Assembly: GCA_963840245.1 (NCBI GenBank)
Contig: CAWIYI010000015.1
Location: forward strand, 1 to 64,000
Direction of reading: 5' to 3'
Source of the DNA: Bog-473 sp963840245
GTDB taxonomy: Bacteria; Actinomycetota; Acidimicrobiia; Acidimicrobiales; RAAP-2
DNA length: 64,000 nt
Part shown: one piece after another, positions 38,109 to 45,952 of the stretch
How positions within the stretch are numbered: the stretch's first letter is position 1
Layout of the letters: every line of letters starts with the position of its first letter
Translations under genes and position numbers: made by a program
Notes under the pieces: generated by a model
Told to the model about the DNA's origin: nothing
The model's database searches: none
Seen by the model: the letters and a program-made list of their open reading frames with translations, nothing else

Positions 38109-38132
38109 GGTGTGCGGGTGTGCGGGTGTGCG
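38109..38132. repeat. Short tandem repeat, GGTGTGCG x3
   Basis: Three exact copies of an 8-base unit, preceded by one degenerate copy. It lies in the gap between yajC and the structured RNA candidate. It does not match a known regulatory element. Confidence 0.8.
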
Positions 38133-38396
38133 GATCCGGGCGGGGCCGAGGCGCTCCTGGCGGGGCAGATGGCGGCTCGTGCCGATCGTGGCCGTTCGCG
38201 TGCCCCTCCCTGTCGGCCGGCGACCTGGTCGGGCGGGCAATCAGCGCACTCGGAATGGATCACGGTTCGCATCCCAGAGGGGGAAGGCCGGTTCCTTGCC
38301 GGATGGCGGCTCCTGTTGCGCGCAACCGAACCGCAACCAGATGTGGCCCCGGTTGCGACAGCCGTTGTGCAGAGTACGCAGGATCAGCACAGCAAC

Positions 38397-38573
38397 CTCC
38401 TAGTGAAGGTCGTTCGGCGGGTCGACCGGTGAGAGTCCGACGAAGGGGAACGGACTCTCAACAGGGGAAGCACCGAGGGGGAACCTAGGAGCAGCGAAGA
38501 GATGCGCCGGCCTCCTGGGGCCGTCGGACGGAGCATTCCGGGGGATCCGACGACCCAGGCCGGCGCATCTTTT
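38397..38573 (+). ncRNA. Candidate structured RNA (sRNA or attenuator) with terminal hairpin
   Basis: The 793-base gap 38020-38811 between divergent yajC and a response regulator has no convincing gene but holds nested inverted repeats on the plus strand. Outer stem CTCCTAG (38397-38403) pairs with CTAGGAG (38485-38491). Inside are GGTCG/CGACC (38408-38412 with 38423-38427), GGT/ACC (38428-38430 with 38472-38474) and a 9-base stem GAGAGTCCG/CGGACTCTC (38431-38439 with 38451-38459). Purine-rich single-stranded stretches (ACGAAGGGGAA, AACAGGGGAAG, GAGGGGGAAC) lie between the stems. A strong hairpin with a T-run follows. The layout fits an aptamer plus terminator or a free small RNA. It did not match any riboswitch consensus I could recall. 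A possible promoter is TTGCGA (38353-38358) with TACGCA (38375-38380), 16 bases apart. Confidence 0.5.
38501..38573 (+). terminator. Rho-independent terminator-like hairpin
   Basis: A 13-base perfect outer stem, GATGCGCCGGCCT (38501-38513) with AGGCCGGCGCATC (38557-38569), extended inward by GGG/CCC and GTCGGA/TCCGAC pairings around a loop, is followed directly by TTTT (38570-38573). The T-run is on the plus strand only, so it would end transcription coming from the structured RNA side. Confidence 0.72.
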
Positions 38574-38706
38574 CGCGTCCTGAGCCGCTTGCTGCATCGG
38601 CCGTGACCCGCCTGGTCAGGGCCCGGGCCGGTGCCTCACTTCCGCCTGTCCCGCGCCCGCCGCGCCCGCCTCCGGCGCCGCTTTCCGGCGCCCCTCGACC
38701 TCCCTC

Positions 38707-38811
38707 TTGAGTATCTGAGACTCAATTCACGGATTGAGCAGGAGGTTTCCAACCAAAATTGGGTGTCTTCATACAGCCGGATTGGCTGTTGCCCAGTACA
38801 GTTACACCCTT
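38707..38811 (+). promoter_or_regulatory. Promoter/operator of the second two-component system
   Basis: An AT-rich pocket in a GC-rich genome. It contains TTGAG (38707-38711), CTCAA (38721-38725) and TTGAG (38734-38738) in alternating orientation, and a perfect dyad ACAGCC-GGATT-GGCTGT (38773-38789). A -10-like TACAGT (38797-38802) lies 9 bases before the ATG at 38812, so the mRNA would be leaderless or nearly so. The dyad covers the -35 position, as expected for an operator. Which protein binds is unknown; autoregulation by the adjacent regulator is an inference. Confidence 0.5.
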
Positions 38812-39510
38812 ATGCGAGACGGATCGATCTCCGCGCTGGTCATCGAGGATGAGGCGGACATCCGCCAGCTGCTCCGGGCCCTCCTCGAGCGCGAGGGCTA
38901 CGAGGTGGCCGAGGCGTTCGAAGGGCGCGACGGGGTCCGCCAGTTCCATCAGAGCCAGCCCGACATCGTGATCCTCGACGTCGGGCTGCCCGACCTGGAC
39001 GGTTGGCAGGTCCTGGAGCGCATCCGGGACATGAGCGACGTGCCGGTGCTCATGCTCACGGCGCTCGGGACCGAGCGCGACAAGGTCCGCGGCCTCAATT
39101 CCGGTGCCGACGACTATCTGACGAAGCCATTCAGCCGGAGTGAGCTGCTGGCACGCCTGCAAGCCATCGGCCGGCGGCAAGTGACACGGGTCGAGCCTGT
39201 GACCGCCTTCGACGACGGCACCCTGCGCATCGACTACGCCCACCAGGAGGTCGCCGTCGACGGCCGGGTCGTCATCTTCACCCCGACCGAATACCGCCTG
39301 CTGGCCACGCTGACCCGGCACCAGGGCCAAGTCCTCTCTTCGGACCAGCTCATCGAGCTGGCCTGGGACGACCCGAGCGGGTTGGCCCCCAGCCGCGTCA
39401 AGTATGCCGTGCTCCGGGTCCGGCGCAAGCTGGGCTGGGACGAAGGCGATGACGGCCCGCTCGAGACCGTCAGGGGCTTCGGCTACCGCTATCGCTCGCC
39501 GAGCCGGTGA
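38812..39510 (+). CDS. OmpR/KdpE-type response regulator
   Basis: A 232-residue response regulator. The receiver (about residues 6-120) has VIEDEADIRQLL, the phospho-acceptor in DIVILDVGLPDLDGWQ, MLTALGTERDK and DDYLTKPFSRSELLAR. The winged-helix domain (about 130-230) has FTPTEYRLLATLTRHQGQVL, SRVKYAVLRVRRKLGWDE and ends VRGFGYRYRS. The ATG at 38812 is chosen because the receiver starts directly after it and a -10-like hexamer lies just before; earlier in-frame codons read through the promoter. It is the first gene of a pair and overlaps the kinase GTG by four bases. Confidence 0.92.
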   Translation: MRDGSISALVIEDEADIRQLLRALLEREGYEVAEAFEGRDGVRQFHQSQPDIVILDVGLPDLDGWQVLERIRDMSDVPVLMLTALGTERDKVRGLNSGADDYLTKPFSRSELLARLQAIGRRQVTRVEPVTAFDDGTLRIDYAHQEVAVDGRVVIFTPTEYRLLATLTRHQGQVLSSDQLIELAWDDPSGLAPSRVKYAVLRVRRKLGWDEGDDGPLETVRGFGYRYRSPSR

Positions 39511-41432
39511 GCGAGCTGTCCAAGTCCCAACCCGACGCCGACGGGCGTCATGACCCTCAAGGACGCGGGTCCGCGCTGCCCATAGGTTTCTCCGGCTCCA
39601 TGCGAGTCCGGCTCCCCATCTTCGCCCTGGTGGTGATCGGGACGGTCCTCATCGCGGTGATCCCGTTCCCCCACGACGCCCGCCGCGAGATTTCACTGGC
39701 CGGCTTCATCTTCTTCGTCCTGGTGGCCGCCGCCTTCATCCTGCCCTGGGACCGACTGCCCGAATGGGCCTGGTTGATCGTCCCGATCGGGTACATCGCG
39801 GTCATCGCCATCATCCGGGACGCCCAGGGCGGCTCCGACTCGGGGCTGGTGGTCGTCTACCTCCTCCCGATCGTCTGGCTCTCGCTCTACGGTCGACGCC
39901 TGCACCTGATCGTCGGCCTGATCTGCCTGTACCTGGCGTTGGTCGTGCCTCTCCTCATCGTGGGCCCACCCAAATACCCGACCCTCGAGTGGCGCCAGGT
40001 CGCCGTGATGGCGACGGTCACGACGTTGGTGGCCCTGACCGTCTACACGATGGTCTCGCGGGACCGGGCCGTCCTCAGCGACCTGGCCCAGCAGTCCCTC
40101 ATCGCCCGCCGCAACGCCCGGGAGGCGGACTACGCCCGGGACCGGCTCGAGACGCTCCTGCGGGCAGCGACCGGCAGCGCCATCATGGGCGTGGACCCGG
40201 CGGGGACTGTGACGTTCTTCTCGGCCGGGGCGGAACAGATGCTCGGGTACCGGGCGGAGGAGGTGGTGGGCGTCCAGACGATCGCCGACTTCATCGACCC
40301 CGCCCAGATCGATGAGCGGCGTCAGACGATCGACGCCATGCGGACAGCCCTGGACCCGGTTGACGCGGAGACTGCCGCCGAAGTGCCCTGGACCGCGACC
40401 CGCAAGGACGGCCAGCAACGCCGGTGCGTCGTCCGGGTGCGGGCCCTGCCCGTTCCCTCGCCCGACATCGGCTTCGACGAGGAACGGCCCGCGGAAGCTG
40501 ACGTGGTCGATGAGAACGCCGTCGGCCGTTCGAACGGCCAGATGGCCCAGGACGACGGTCCTGCCCAGGGCAACGGGGGCTATGTGGTCGTTGCCATCGA
40601 CGTGACCGAGCGCGAGGAATTGGCCGCTGACCGGGAGCGCCTGTTCGCCATCCAGAAGGAGGTGACGCAGTCGCTGATCGAGCAGAACGCCCGCCTGCGC
40701 GAGCTGACCCAGATGAAGGACGACGTCGTGGCCACGGTGTCACACGAGCTGCGCACGCCGATCACGTCCATCCGGGGCTTCATCGAGCTCATGCTCGATG
40801 CCCAGTCGGATCTGACCGAGAGCCAGATACGCATGCTCCAGACGATCGAGCGCAACGCGGAGCAGCTCCAGCGCGTCGCGGAGGATCTCCTGGCCGACCC
40901 CGGCGCGGGTCGAGGGCTGCGCGTCGCGTTCACCGAGTTGGATCTCAGCCGCCTCGCCGAGGAGGCGGTCCACGCCATCCAGACCACGGCCACGATGGCC
41001 GGGATCGTGTTGACCATCGACACCGGCGACAAGGTCCCGATCTTCGGCGACCCGACCCGCCTGCACCAGCTCCTCGCCAACCTGCTGGCCAACGCGATCA
41101 AGTTCTCGCCCCGGGGTGGCCGGGTCCACGTCATCGTCGACAGCGCGGACTCCTACGCCAGGGTGCGGGTCCTCGACGAAGGACCGGGCATCCCCGAGGG
41201 CGAGCGTGACCAACTCTTCGAGCGCTTCTACCGGCTCGCCTCCTCGAACGAGATGGGTGTGCCCGGTACGGGACTGGGCCTGGCCATCGCCAAATCGGTC
41301 GCCGAGGCCCACGAGGGTTTCGTCGACATCGTCGATACGCCGGGCTGGTCGACGACGTTCCGGGTCTACCTGCCGCTGCGCCCGCCGGCGGAGAAGGTCC
41401 TGCCCGTGCAGCAGGGGGTGCGAAGCCTGTAG
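39507..41432 (+). CDS. PAS-containing membrane sensor histidine kinase
   Basis: A 641-residue sensor kinase. After a hydrophilic start, six or so closely spaced hydrophobic segments occupy about residues 33-185 (a MASE-like membrane sensor with almost no outer domain). A coiled stretch leads to a PAS domain (about 205-375, SAIMGVDPAGTVTFFSAGAE, MLGYRAEEVVG) with an acidic insertion, then HisKA with the phospho-acceptor in VVATVSHELRTPITS, and HATPase with NLLANAIKFSPRGG, DEGPGIPEGERDQLFERF and GTGLGLAIAKSVAEA. It probably senses a membrane or cytoplasmic cue through PAS. Coupled to the regulator by GTGA. Confidence 0.92.
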   Translation: MSELSKSQPDADGRHDPQGRGSALPIGFSGSMRVRLPIFALVVIGTVLIAVIPFPHDARREISLAGFIFFVLVAAAFILPWDRLPEWAWLIVPIGYIAVIAIIRDAQGGSDSGLVVVYLLPIVWLSLYGRRLHLIVGLICLYLALVVPLLIVGPPKYPTLEWRQVAVMATVTTLVALTVYTMVSRDRAVLSDLAQQSLIARRNAREADYARDRLETLLRAATGSAIMGVDPAGTVTFFSAGAEQMLGYRAEEVVGVQTIADFIDPAQIDERRQTIDAMRTALDPVDAETAAEVPWTATRKDGQQRRCVVRVRALPVPSPDIGFDEERPAEADVVDENAVGRSNGQMAQDDGPAQGNGGYVVVAIDVTEREELAADRERLFAIQKEVTQSLIEQNARLRELTQMKDDVVATVSHELRTPITSIRGFIELMLDAQSDLTESQIRMLQTIERNAEQLQRVAEDLLADPGAGRGLRVAFTELDLSRLAEEAVHAIQTTATMAGIVLTIDTGDKVPIFGDPTRLHQLLANLLANAIKFSPRGGRVHVIVDSADSYARVRVLDEGPGIPEGERDQLFERFYRLASSNEMGVPGTGLGLAIAKSVAEAHEGFVDIVDTPGWSTTFRVYLPLRPPAEKVLPVQQGVRSL

Positions 41433-41467
41433 GGCCTCGCACCCCGCTGGGCACGGAAACCTGCACG

Positions 41468-43276
41468 TCACGCGGCCAGGAAGCCCCCCGACTGGTGCGC
41501 CCACAGACGACCGTAGACGCCGGGACGGCCGGCCGAGAGCAGCTCGGCGTGGGTGCCCTGCTCGACCACCCGACCGCGGTCGAGCACCACGATGCGGTCC
41601 AGGCGGGCGATGGTCGCCAGGCGGTGCGCCACCACGAGGGCGGTCGTGCCCTCCATGAGGTGCCAGAGCGCCTCCTGCACGAGTGACTCCGACTCGGAGT
41701 CCAAAGACGAGGTGGCTTCGTCCAAGACGAGCACCTCCGCCCCCTTGGCCATCGCCTGTGCGATGGCCACCCGCTGGCGCTGGCCGCCGGAGAGCTTCAT
41801 GCCCCGCTCCCCCACCACGGTCTGGTACCCGTCGGGGAGGCGCTCCACGAACTCGTCCACATACGCGGCGCGGCCCACGGCGCGCACGAGGTCCATGTCG
41901 ACGCCGTGCACGCTGTGCTCTGCCTCCGTGCCGTAACAGATGTTCTCTGCGATGGTGCGGTGCAGCATTTGAGGGTCCTGGGGGACGTAGGCGATGTGCC
42001 GCCGAAGTGAGTGCTGGGTGACGCACGCGATGTCCTGGCCGTCGATCTCGATCAGACCACCGTCACGATCCGCAAAGCGGAGCATCAGCTTGGTCAACGT
42101 CGTCTTGCCCGAACCGGAGGGCCCAACGAGGCCCACGTGCTCGCCCGGCTCGATGCGGAGGTCGAGCCCCTCGAACAACGGGGTGTCCGCCCGGTAGGCG
42201 AAGCGCAAGTCCCGGAACTCAACCCGACCGTGGGGCACCACCATGTCCGGTGCGCCCGGGACATCGACGATGTCGGGTTGCGTGGCGGCGATGCCGGCGA
42301 ACTTCGCACAACGACCAATGGCCCGCGAGATCAGCCTGATGAACTCGAACGACTCCTCCAGGCTGGTGCCGACGAACGTCGCATAGAACAGGATGAGGTA
42401 GACCGCACCCGCCGCGGCGACGTGATGCAGCGCCAGCACGACACCGACCAAGATGGAAGCCCAGTTGAAGAGGGCCATGGCCGACTCCATCTGGATCCGC
42501 GTGCCGGTGAAGACCTTCCGTGCGCGCATGTCGGCGCTGATGGAATCGCCGACCAGCGCGGCGACGTGCTCCTTCTCCCGCTCCTCCGCCGCCTGGGAGC
42601 GCACGGTCGTCAGGTTGGCGATGGTGTCCGCGATGACCCCGGTCGCCCGGGAATGGGCGTCGGAGAACTCCTTCTCTGCCGCCACGACCCGGCCCATGCG
42701 GCGGTGCAACACGAAGATGAACACCCCGACCAAACCGGCCATCACGAGCGCGACGGGCCAGGCCACGATCCCGAGGACCACGATGGCACCGATGGTCGTC
42801 ACGCTGATCCGCAGGATGCCCCAGACCATGGCCTCGATCATTTCGACGAAGGCCCATGTCGACGTCTCCAGGGTGGCGATGACCTCCCCCGACGGCCTAT
42901 CCGTGTGCCACGAGTGGCTCAACCCGATCAGGTGGTCATAGCCACCGGTGATGGCGCGGCCGAACGAGCGCAGGGTGGCGCCCCAGGTCATCCAGCCACC
43001 GATGCGACCGAAGAGCGTGGCGGCAGCCAGCACCACGGCGTAGGCGACCAACAGGGGGCCGAAGGTGGGCCAAAGGGCCTCGTGCGGGCCGAGGTCCGAT
43101 ATGCGGCTCAACAGCGAGGCGAAGATCAGCGGCGCCGCCACGGCGTTCGCCAGTGTGCCAAGAACGATGGCGGTGCAGGCACCCGCGTAGGCGCCGCGGT
43201 CGGGCTCCATCTGACGCCAGCAATAGGCCAGGGTCTCTTTGATCGATGCGTTGGGAAAAAGGGTGCGTTCACCCAT
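41468..43276 (-). CDS. ABC transporter, fused permease-ATPase (exporter type)
   Basis: A 602-residue half-transporter of the multidrug/lipid exporter class. The membrane domain (about 30-320) has six helices. The ATPase domain (about 345-590) has Walker A VGPSGSGKTTLTKLML, Q-loop AYVPQDPQMLHRTIAENI, signature MKLSGGQRQRVAIAQAM, Walker B VLVLDEATSSLDSESE and switch His in ALVVAHRLATIARL. A homodimer is likely because no second half-transporter is adjacent. The ATG at 43276 follows GGAGAG by five bases. A putative small gene lies upstream. Substrate unknown. Confidence 0.92.
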   Translation of the reverse strand: MGERTLFPNASIKETLAYCWRQMEPDRGAYAGACTAIVLGTLANAVAAPLIFASLLSRISDLGPHEALWPTFGPLLVAYAVVLAAATLFGRIGGWMTWGATLRSFGRAITGGYDHLIGLSHSWHTDRPSGEVIATLETSTWAFVEMIEAMVWGILRISVTTIGAIVVLGIVAWPVALVMAGLVGVFIFVLHRRMGRVVAAEKEFSDAHSRATGVIADTIANLTTVRSQAAEEREKEHVAALVGDSISADMRARKVFTGTRIQMESAMALFNWASILVGVVLALHHVAAAGAVYLILFYATFVGTSLEESFEFIRLISRAIGRCAKFAGIAATQPDIVDVPGAPDMVVPHGRVEFRDLRFAYRADTPLFEGLDLRIEPGEHVGLVGPSGSGKTTLTKLMLRFADRDGGLIEIDGQDIACVTQHSLRRHIAYVPQDPQMLHRTIAENICYGTEAEHSVHGVDMDLVRAVGRAAYVDEFVERLPDGYQTVVGERGMKLSGGQRQRVAIAQAMAKGAEVLVLDEATSSLDSESESLVQEALWHLMEGTTALVVAHRLATIARLDRIVVLDRGRVVEQGTHAELLSAGRPGVYGRLWAHQSGGFLAA

Positions 43277-43391
43277 GGGTCTCTCCAGGTGGGAGGTGAG
43301 GCGGGCGGGTCGAGGAAAAGGGCGCACCCGCGGTGCGCGGTCTGCCTCGGATTGCGTCCGGGCGGTCAGCCCGTCGGTGTCGTGGTCGGCG

Positions 43392-43523
43392 TCAGTGACC
43401 AGCGGGGCAGAGGTCGGGCCCGGCCATCCGGGACCTCCCTCCGACGGCACCAAGCAAAAAGGCGGGCAGCGGGGCCACGATGGCGCGCACGATCAGCGTC
43501 GAGCGCATTGTCGTTCCTGCCAT
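43392..43523 (-). CDS. Possible 43-residue small protein or leader peptide before the ABC exporter
   Basis: A short frame starting ATG at 43523 with GAGGTGA seven bases upstream, a good ribosome site. The product has basic residues, a hydrophobic middle (TLIVRAIVAPLPAFLLGAV) and a polar end closing DLCPAGH. It ends 115 bases before the exporter ATG on the same strand. The gap 43277-43636 holds nothing else recognisable. It could be a leader peptide controlling the exporter, a small membrane protein, or chance. No family was recognised. Confidence 0.38.
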   Translation of the reverse strand: MAGTTMRSTLIVRAIVAPLPAFLLGAVGGRSRMAGPDLCPAGH

Positions 43524-43636
43524 GTGGTCACCTCGCTTCCGTCTCGTGGTGCAACCCCGTGACCGTAATCCATCGCACCGCGGATTCGCGCAAGAAATGT
43601 GAAATAACGCGTCCGGGGCGCCCGACGAGAGCCCCG

Positions 43637-44710
43637 TCAGAAGAGCGGGGGCGTGTTCATTGCGTCGGCGGCCGATGCGGGCCGTGCCAAACCCAGGTGT
43701 GTCCAGGCGCGCTGCGTTGCCACCCGACCCCGAGCCGTGCGTTGGATCAGCCCGCTCTGCAGCAGAAAGGGCTCGTAGGCGTCCTCGATCGTGTCCGTCT
43801 CCTCACCCACGCACTGCGCCAGCGTGGTCAGACCCACCGGCTGACCGCCGAAGCGAGCGCAGAGCGTGGTCAGGATGGCCCGGTCGACCTTGTCCAGACC
43901 CATTTCGTCCACCCCGAAGAGCTCGAGGCCATCGCTGGCCGTGGCGCCGTCGATGTAGCCCTCGCCCCGCACCTCCGCGAAGTCCCGCACCCGGCGCAGG
44001 AGCCGGTTCGCCACTCGCGGCGTGCCCCGGGAACGCTCCGAGATCCGGATCGCGCCGTCAGCATCGATTTGCACCTTCAAGATCCGGGCGGACCGCTCCA
44101 CGATGGCCCGCAGATCGGCCGGGTCGTAGAGGTCCAGGCGCCCCACGAAGCCGAAACGGTCCCGCAGCGGCCCGGCGACGAGGCCGGTCCGTGTCGTCGC
44201 ACCGACGAGCGTGAAGCTCGGCAGCTCCAGGCGGATGGACCGAGCCGTCGGGCCCTTCCCGATCATGATGTCGAGGCGACCGTCCTCCATCGCCGAGTAC
44301 AGCATCTCCTCGACGGATCGGTGCAGGCGGTGGATCTCGTCGATGAACAGAACGTCGCCGTCCTGCAGGTCGGTGAGCAGCGCGGCCAGATCGCCCGCAC
44401 GGGTCAGCACGGGGCCGGCGGTGATGCGGAACCCGGCGCCCATCTCGGCGGCGACGATGCCGGCGAGGGACGTCTTGCCCAATCCGGGCGGACCGGCGAA
44501 GAGGATGTGGTCGACCGGTTGGCGGCGCTGGCGCGCCGCTTGGAGCACGATCCCCAGATGCTCGACCAACTGCGGCTGGCCGACGAACTCGGCCAGGTTT
44601 CGGGGCCGCAGCCCGACCTCGTCGAGCTCCTCTTCTCCCTTGGATGCGGCCGGATCGACGACCCGGGGCCCGGGGTCCGGGGACAGAACCTCCCGGCGCG
44701 CGCCGCTCAC
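43637..44710 (-). CDS. ruvB: Holliday junction branch-migration ATPase RuvB
   Basis: A 357-residue AAA+ motor. Walker A is LFAGPPGLGKTSLAGIVA, Walker B GDVLFIDEIHRLHRSVEE, sensor 1 TLVGATTRTGLVAGPLRDRF and the arginine-finger region RSRGTPRVANRLLRRVRDFA. The winged-helix end has GLDKVDRAILTTLCARFGG and DAYEPFLLQSGLIQRTARGR. The GTG at 44710 lies 4 bases after the ruvA stop; translation before it belongs to ruvA in another frame. Last gene of the SOS-linked ruvC-ruvA-ruvB operon. Confidence 0.96.
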   Translation of the reverse strand: MSGARREVLSPDPGPRVVDPAASKGEEELDEVGLRPRNLAEFVGQPQLVEHLGIVLQAARQRRQPVDHILFAGPPGLGKTSLAGIVAAEMGAGFRITAGPVLTRAGDLAALLTDLQDGDVLFIDEIHRLHRSVEEMLYSAMEDGRLDIMIGKGPTARSIRLELPSFTLVGATTRTGLVAGPLRDRFGFVGRLDLYDPADLRAIVERSARILKVQIDADGAIRISERSRGTPRVANRLLRRVRDFAEVRGEGYIDGATASDGLELFGVDEMGLDKVDRAILTTLCARFGGQPVGLTTLAQCVGEETDTIEDAYEPFLLQSGLIQRTARGRVATQRAWTHLGLARPASAADAMNTPPLF

Positions 44711-44714
44711 CGAC

Positions 44715-45341
44715 TCACCGGCTGGCCAATTCGCGCAGCGCACGGCGGAGCATCTCTTCCACCCCGACATCGTCGCGTAGGCCGTCGAGCGCACCGCGGA
44801 TCTCGTCGGGGGCGTAGCCGAGCTCGCTGAGCGCCTCGCGCGCCTCGGCCCGGGACGTACGGGTGCCGGCCAGCCCGGGGTCGCCGCCCGCCACCGCGGC
44901 TGCACCGCCGCTCGACAGCGACAGGTCGGGCAGGTCCAGCCGACTCTTCAGTTCGATCAGCAGACGGGCCGCCGTCTTACGCCCCACACCCGGCACCGTG
45001 CACAAGGTCTCGAGATCCTCCTCGAGCACCGCCGTGGACAACGCCGCGGGCGACAACGCCGCCATGATCGCCAGCGCCAGCGCGGGACCGACCCCGTGCG
45101 AGCCCAACAGCACCTCGAAGCAGCGCCGCTCGTCGTCGTGCACGAAGCCGTACAGGACGATCGCGTCCTCCCGCACGTGCGTGTGCACGAAGAGCGTCGA
45201 CTCGGCACCGCTGCCCGCCGTCACCAAGACGGCTGCCGTCGACGGGGTGACGGCCACGCGGTACCCCACGCCGCCGACGTCGATGATCACCTCGCCTTCG
45301 CCGGTCCGCACAACCACCGCTCCACGAAGCAGTCCGATCAC
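44715..45341 (-). CDS. ruvA: Holliday junction-binding protein RuvA
   Basis: A 208-residue protein that holds the four-way junction open for RuvB. Domain I (OB fold) starts VIGLLRGAVVVRTGEGEVII and contains VLYGFVHDDERRCFEVLLG; domain II has the helix-hairpin-helix stretches VGPALALAIMAALSPAALST and LCTVPGVGRKTAARLLIELK; domain III (ALSELGYAPDEIRGAL) binds RuvB. The GTG at 45341 overlaps the ruvC stop by four bases (GTGA). Confidence 0.95.
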   Translation of the reverse strand: MIGLLRGAVVVRTGEGEVIIDVGGVGYRVAVTPSTAAVLVTAGSGAESTLFVHTHVREDAIVLYGFVHDDERRCFEVLLGSHGVGPALALAIMAALSPAALSTAVLEEDLETLCTVPGVGRKTAARLLIELKSRLDLPDLSLSSGGAAAVAGGDPGLAGTRTSRAEAREALSELGYAPDEIRGALDGLRDDVGVEEMLRRALRELASR

Positions 45342-45859
45342 GTTGTTCCCTCCTTGACGAGTGCGGCATCCATGGCCCGGCGCAACGGCACGGTTGTTTG
45401 GTGGCAGACCGCCAACGCCAGCGCGTCGGCCACGTCGGGCGGGCCGTCGACCGCCGGCAAGCCCAACACCTGGGCGACCATGCGCTGCACTTGGTCCTTG
45501 GTGGCGGCCCCGTAGCCGACCAGGCTGAGCTTCACCTCGTTCGCCGTGTACTGGACGACGTCGCAGCCACCCTCGGCGGCGACGAGGAGAGCCAGCCCGC
45601 TGGCCTGACCCACCGACATCGCGGTCTTGGCGTTGACCTGGAAAAAGACCCGCTCGACCACAACGGCCTGTGGTCGCAGCTCCTGCACCAGCGCTCGCAG
45701 CTCCGTATGCAGGATCAAGAGCCGTTCGGCCAGGGGCGCAGCAGGATCGGTCTCGATCACCCCGGCAGCGTGGGCCCGCAGCCTGGCGGTGCCCTCGGCC
45801 CGGTCCACGAGCCCGTAGCCGCACCGTGAAAGCCCGGGGTCGATACCCAATACGAACAT
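45338..45859 (-). CDS. ruvC: Holliday junction endonuclease RuvC
   Basis: A 173-residue RNase H-fold resolvase. Catalytic acidic residues appear in FVLGIDPGLSRCGYGLVD, QAVVVERVFFQVNAKTAM and GPPDVADALALAVCH. The start ATG lies inside a LexA-type box (45853-45866), and a TATTCT hexamer (complement of 45868-45873) ends 8 bases before it, so the message should be leaderless or nearly so and under SOS control. It heads the ruvCAB operon. Confidence 0.95.
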   Translation of the reverse strand: MFVLGIDPGLSRCGYGLVDRAEGTARLRAHAAGVIETDPAAPLAERLLILHTELRALVQELRPQAVVVERVFFQVNAKTAMSVGQASGLALLVAAEGGCDVVQYTANEVKLSLVGYGAATKDQVQRMVAQVLGLPAVDGPPDVADALALAVCHQTTVPLRRAMDAALVKEGTT

Positions 45860-45866
45860 GCGTTCG
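45853..45866. promoter_or_regulatory. LexA/SOS box covering the ruvC start codon
   Basis: CGAACATGCGTTCG fits the Gram-positive/actinobacterial LexA consensus CGAAC-RNRY-GTTYG at every position. The ruvC ATG (complement of 45857-45859) lies in its centre, and a -10-like TATTCT on the minus strand ends at 45868, two bases from the box edge. LexA bound here would block both promoter clearance and the start of the message. Confidence 0.85.
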
Positions 45867-45952
45867 TAGAATAGCCGGGGGTCCTGCGCAGAGGGCGGAT
45901 CTGGGTGAGGCCAAGGCCGCCGGGTCGGCGTCGCCCGACCCGACGCGGCGGA

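Noticed and set aside
38255..38290. tRNA-like GGTTCGCATCC box in the yajC-regulator gap
   Set aside because: The flanking bases do not form a T-stem, acceptor stem or anticodon arm.
43600..43640. Terminator from GGGGCGCCCGACGAGAGCCCC near the ruvB end
   Set aside because: Only a short, imperfect stem and no T-run on either strand.
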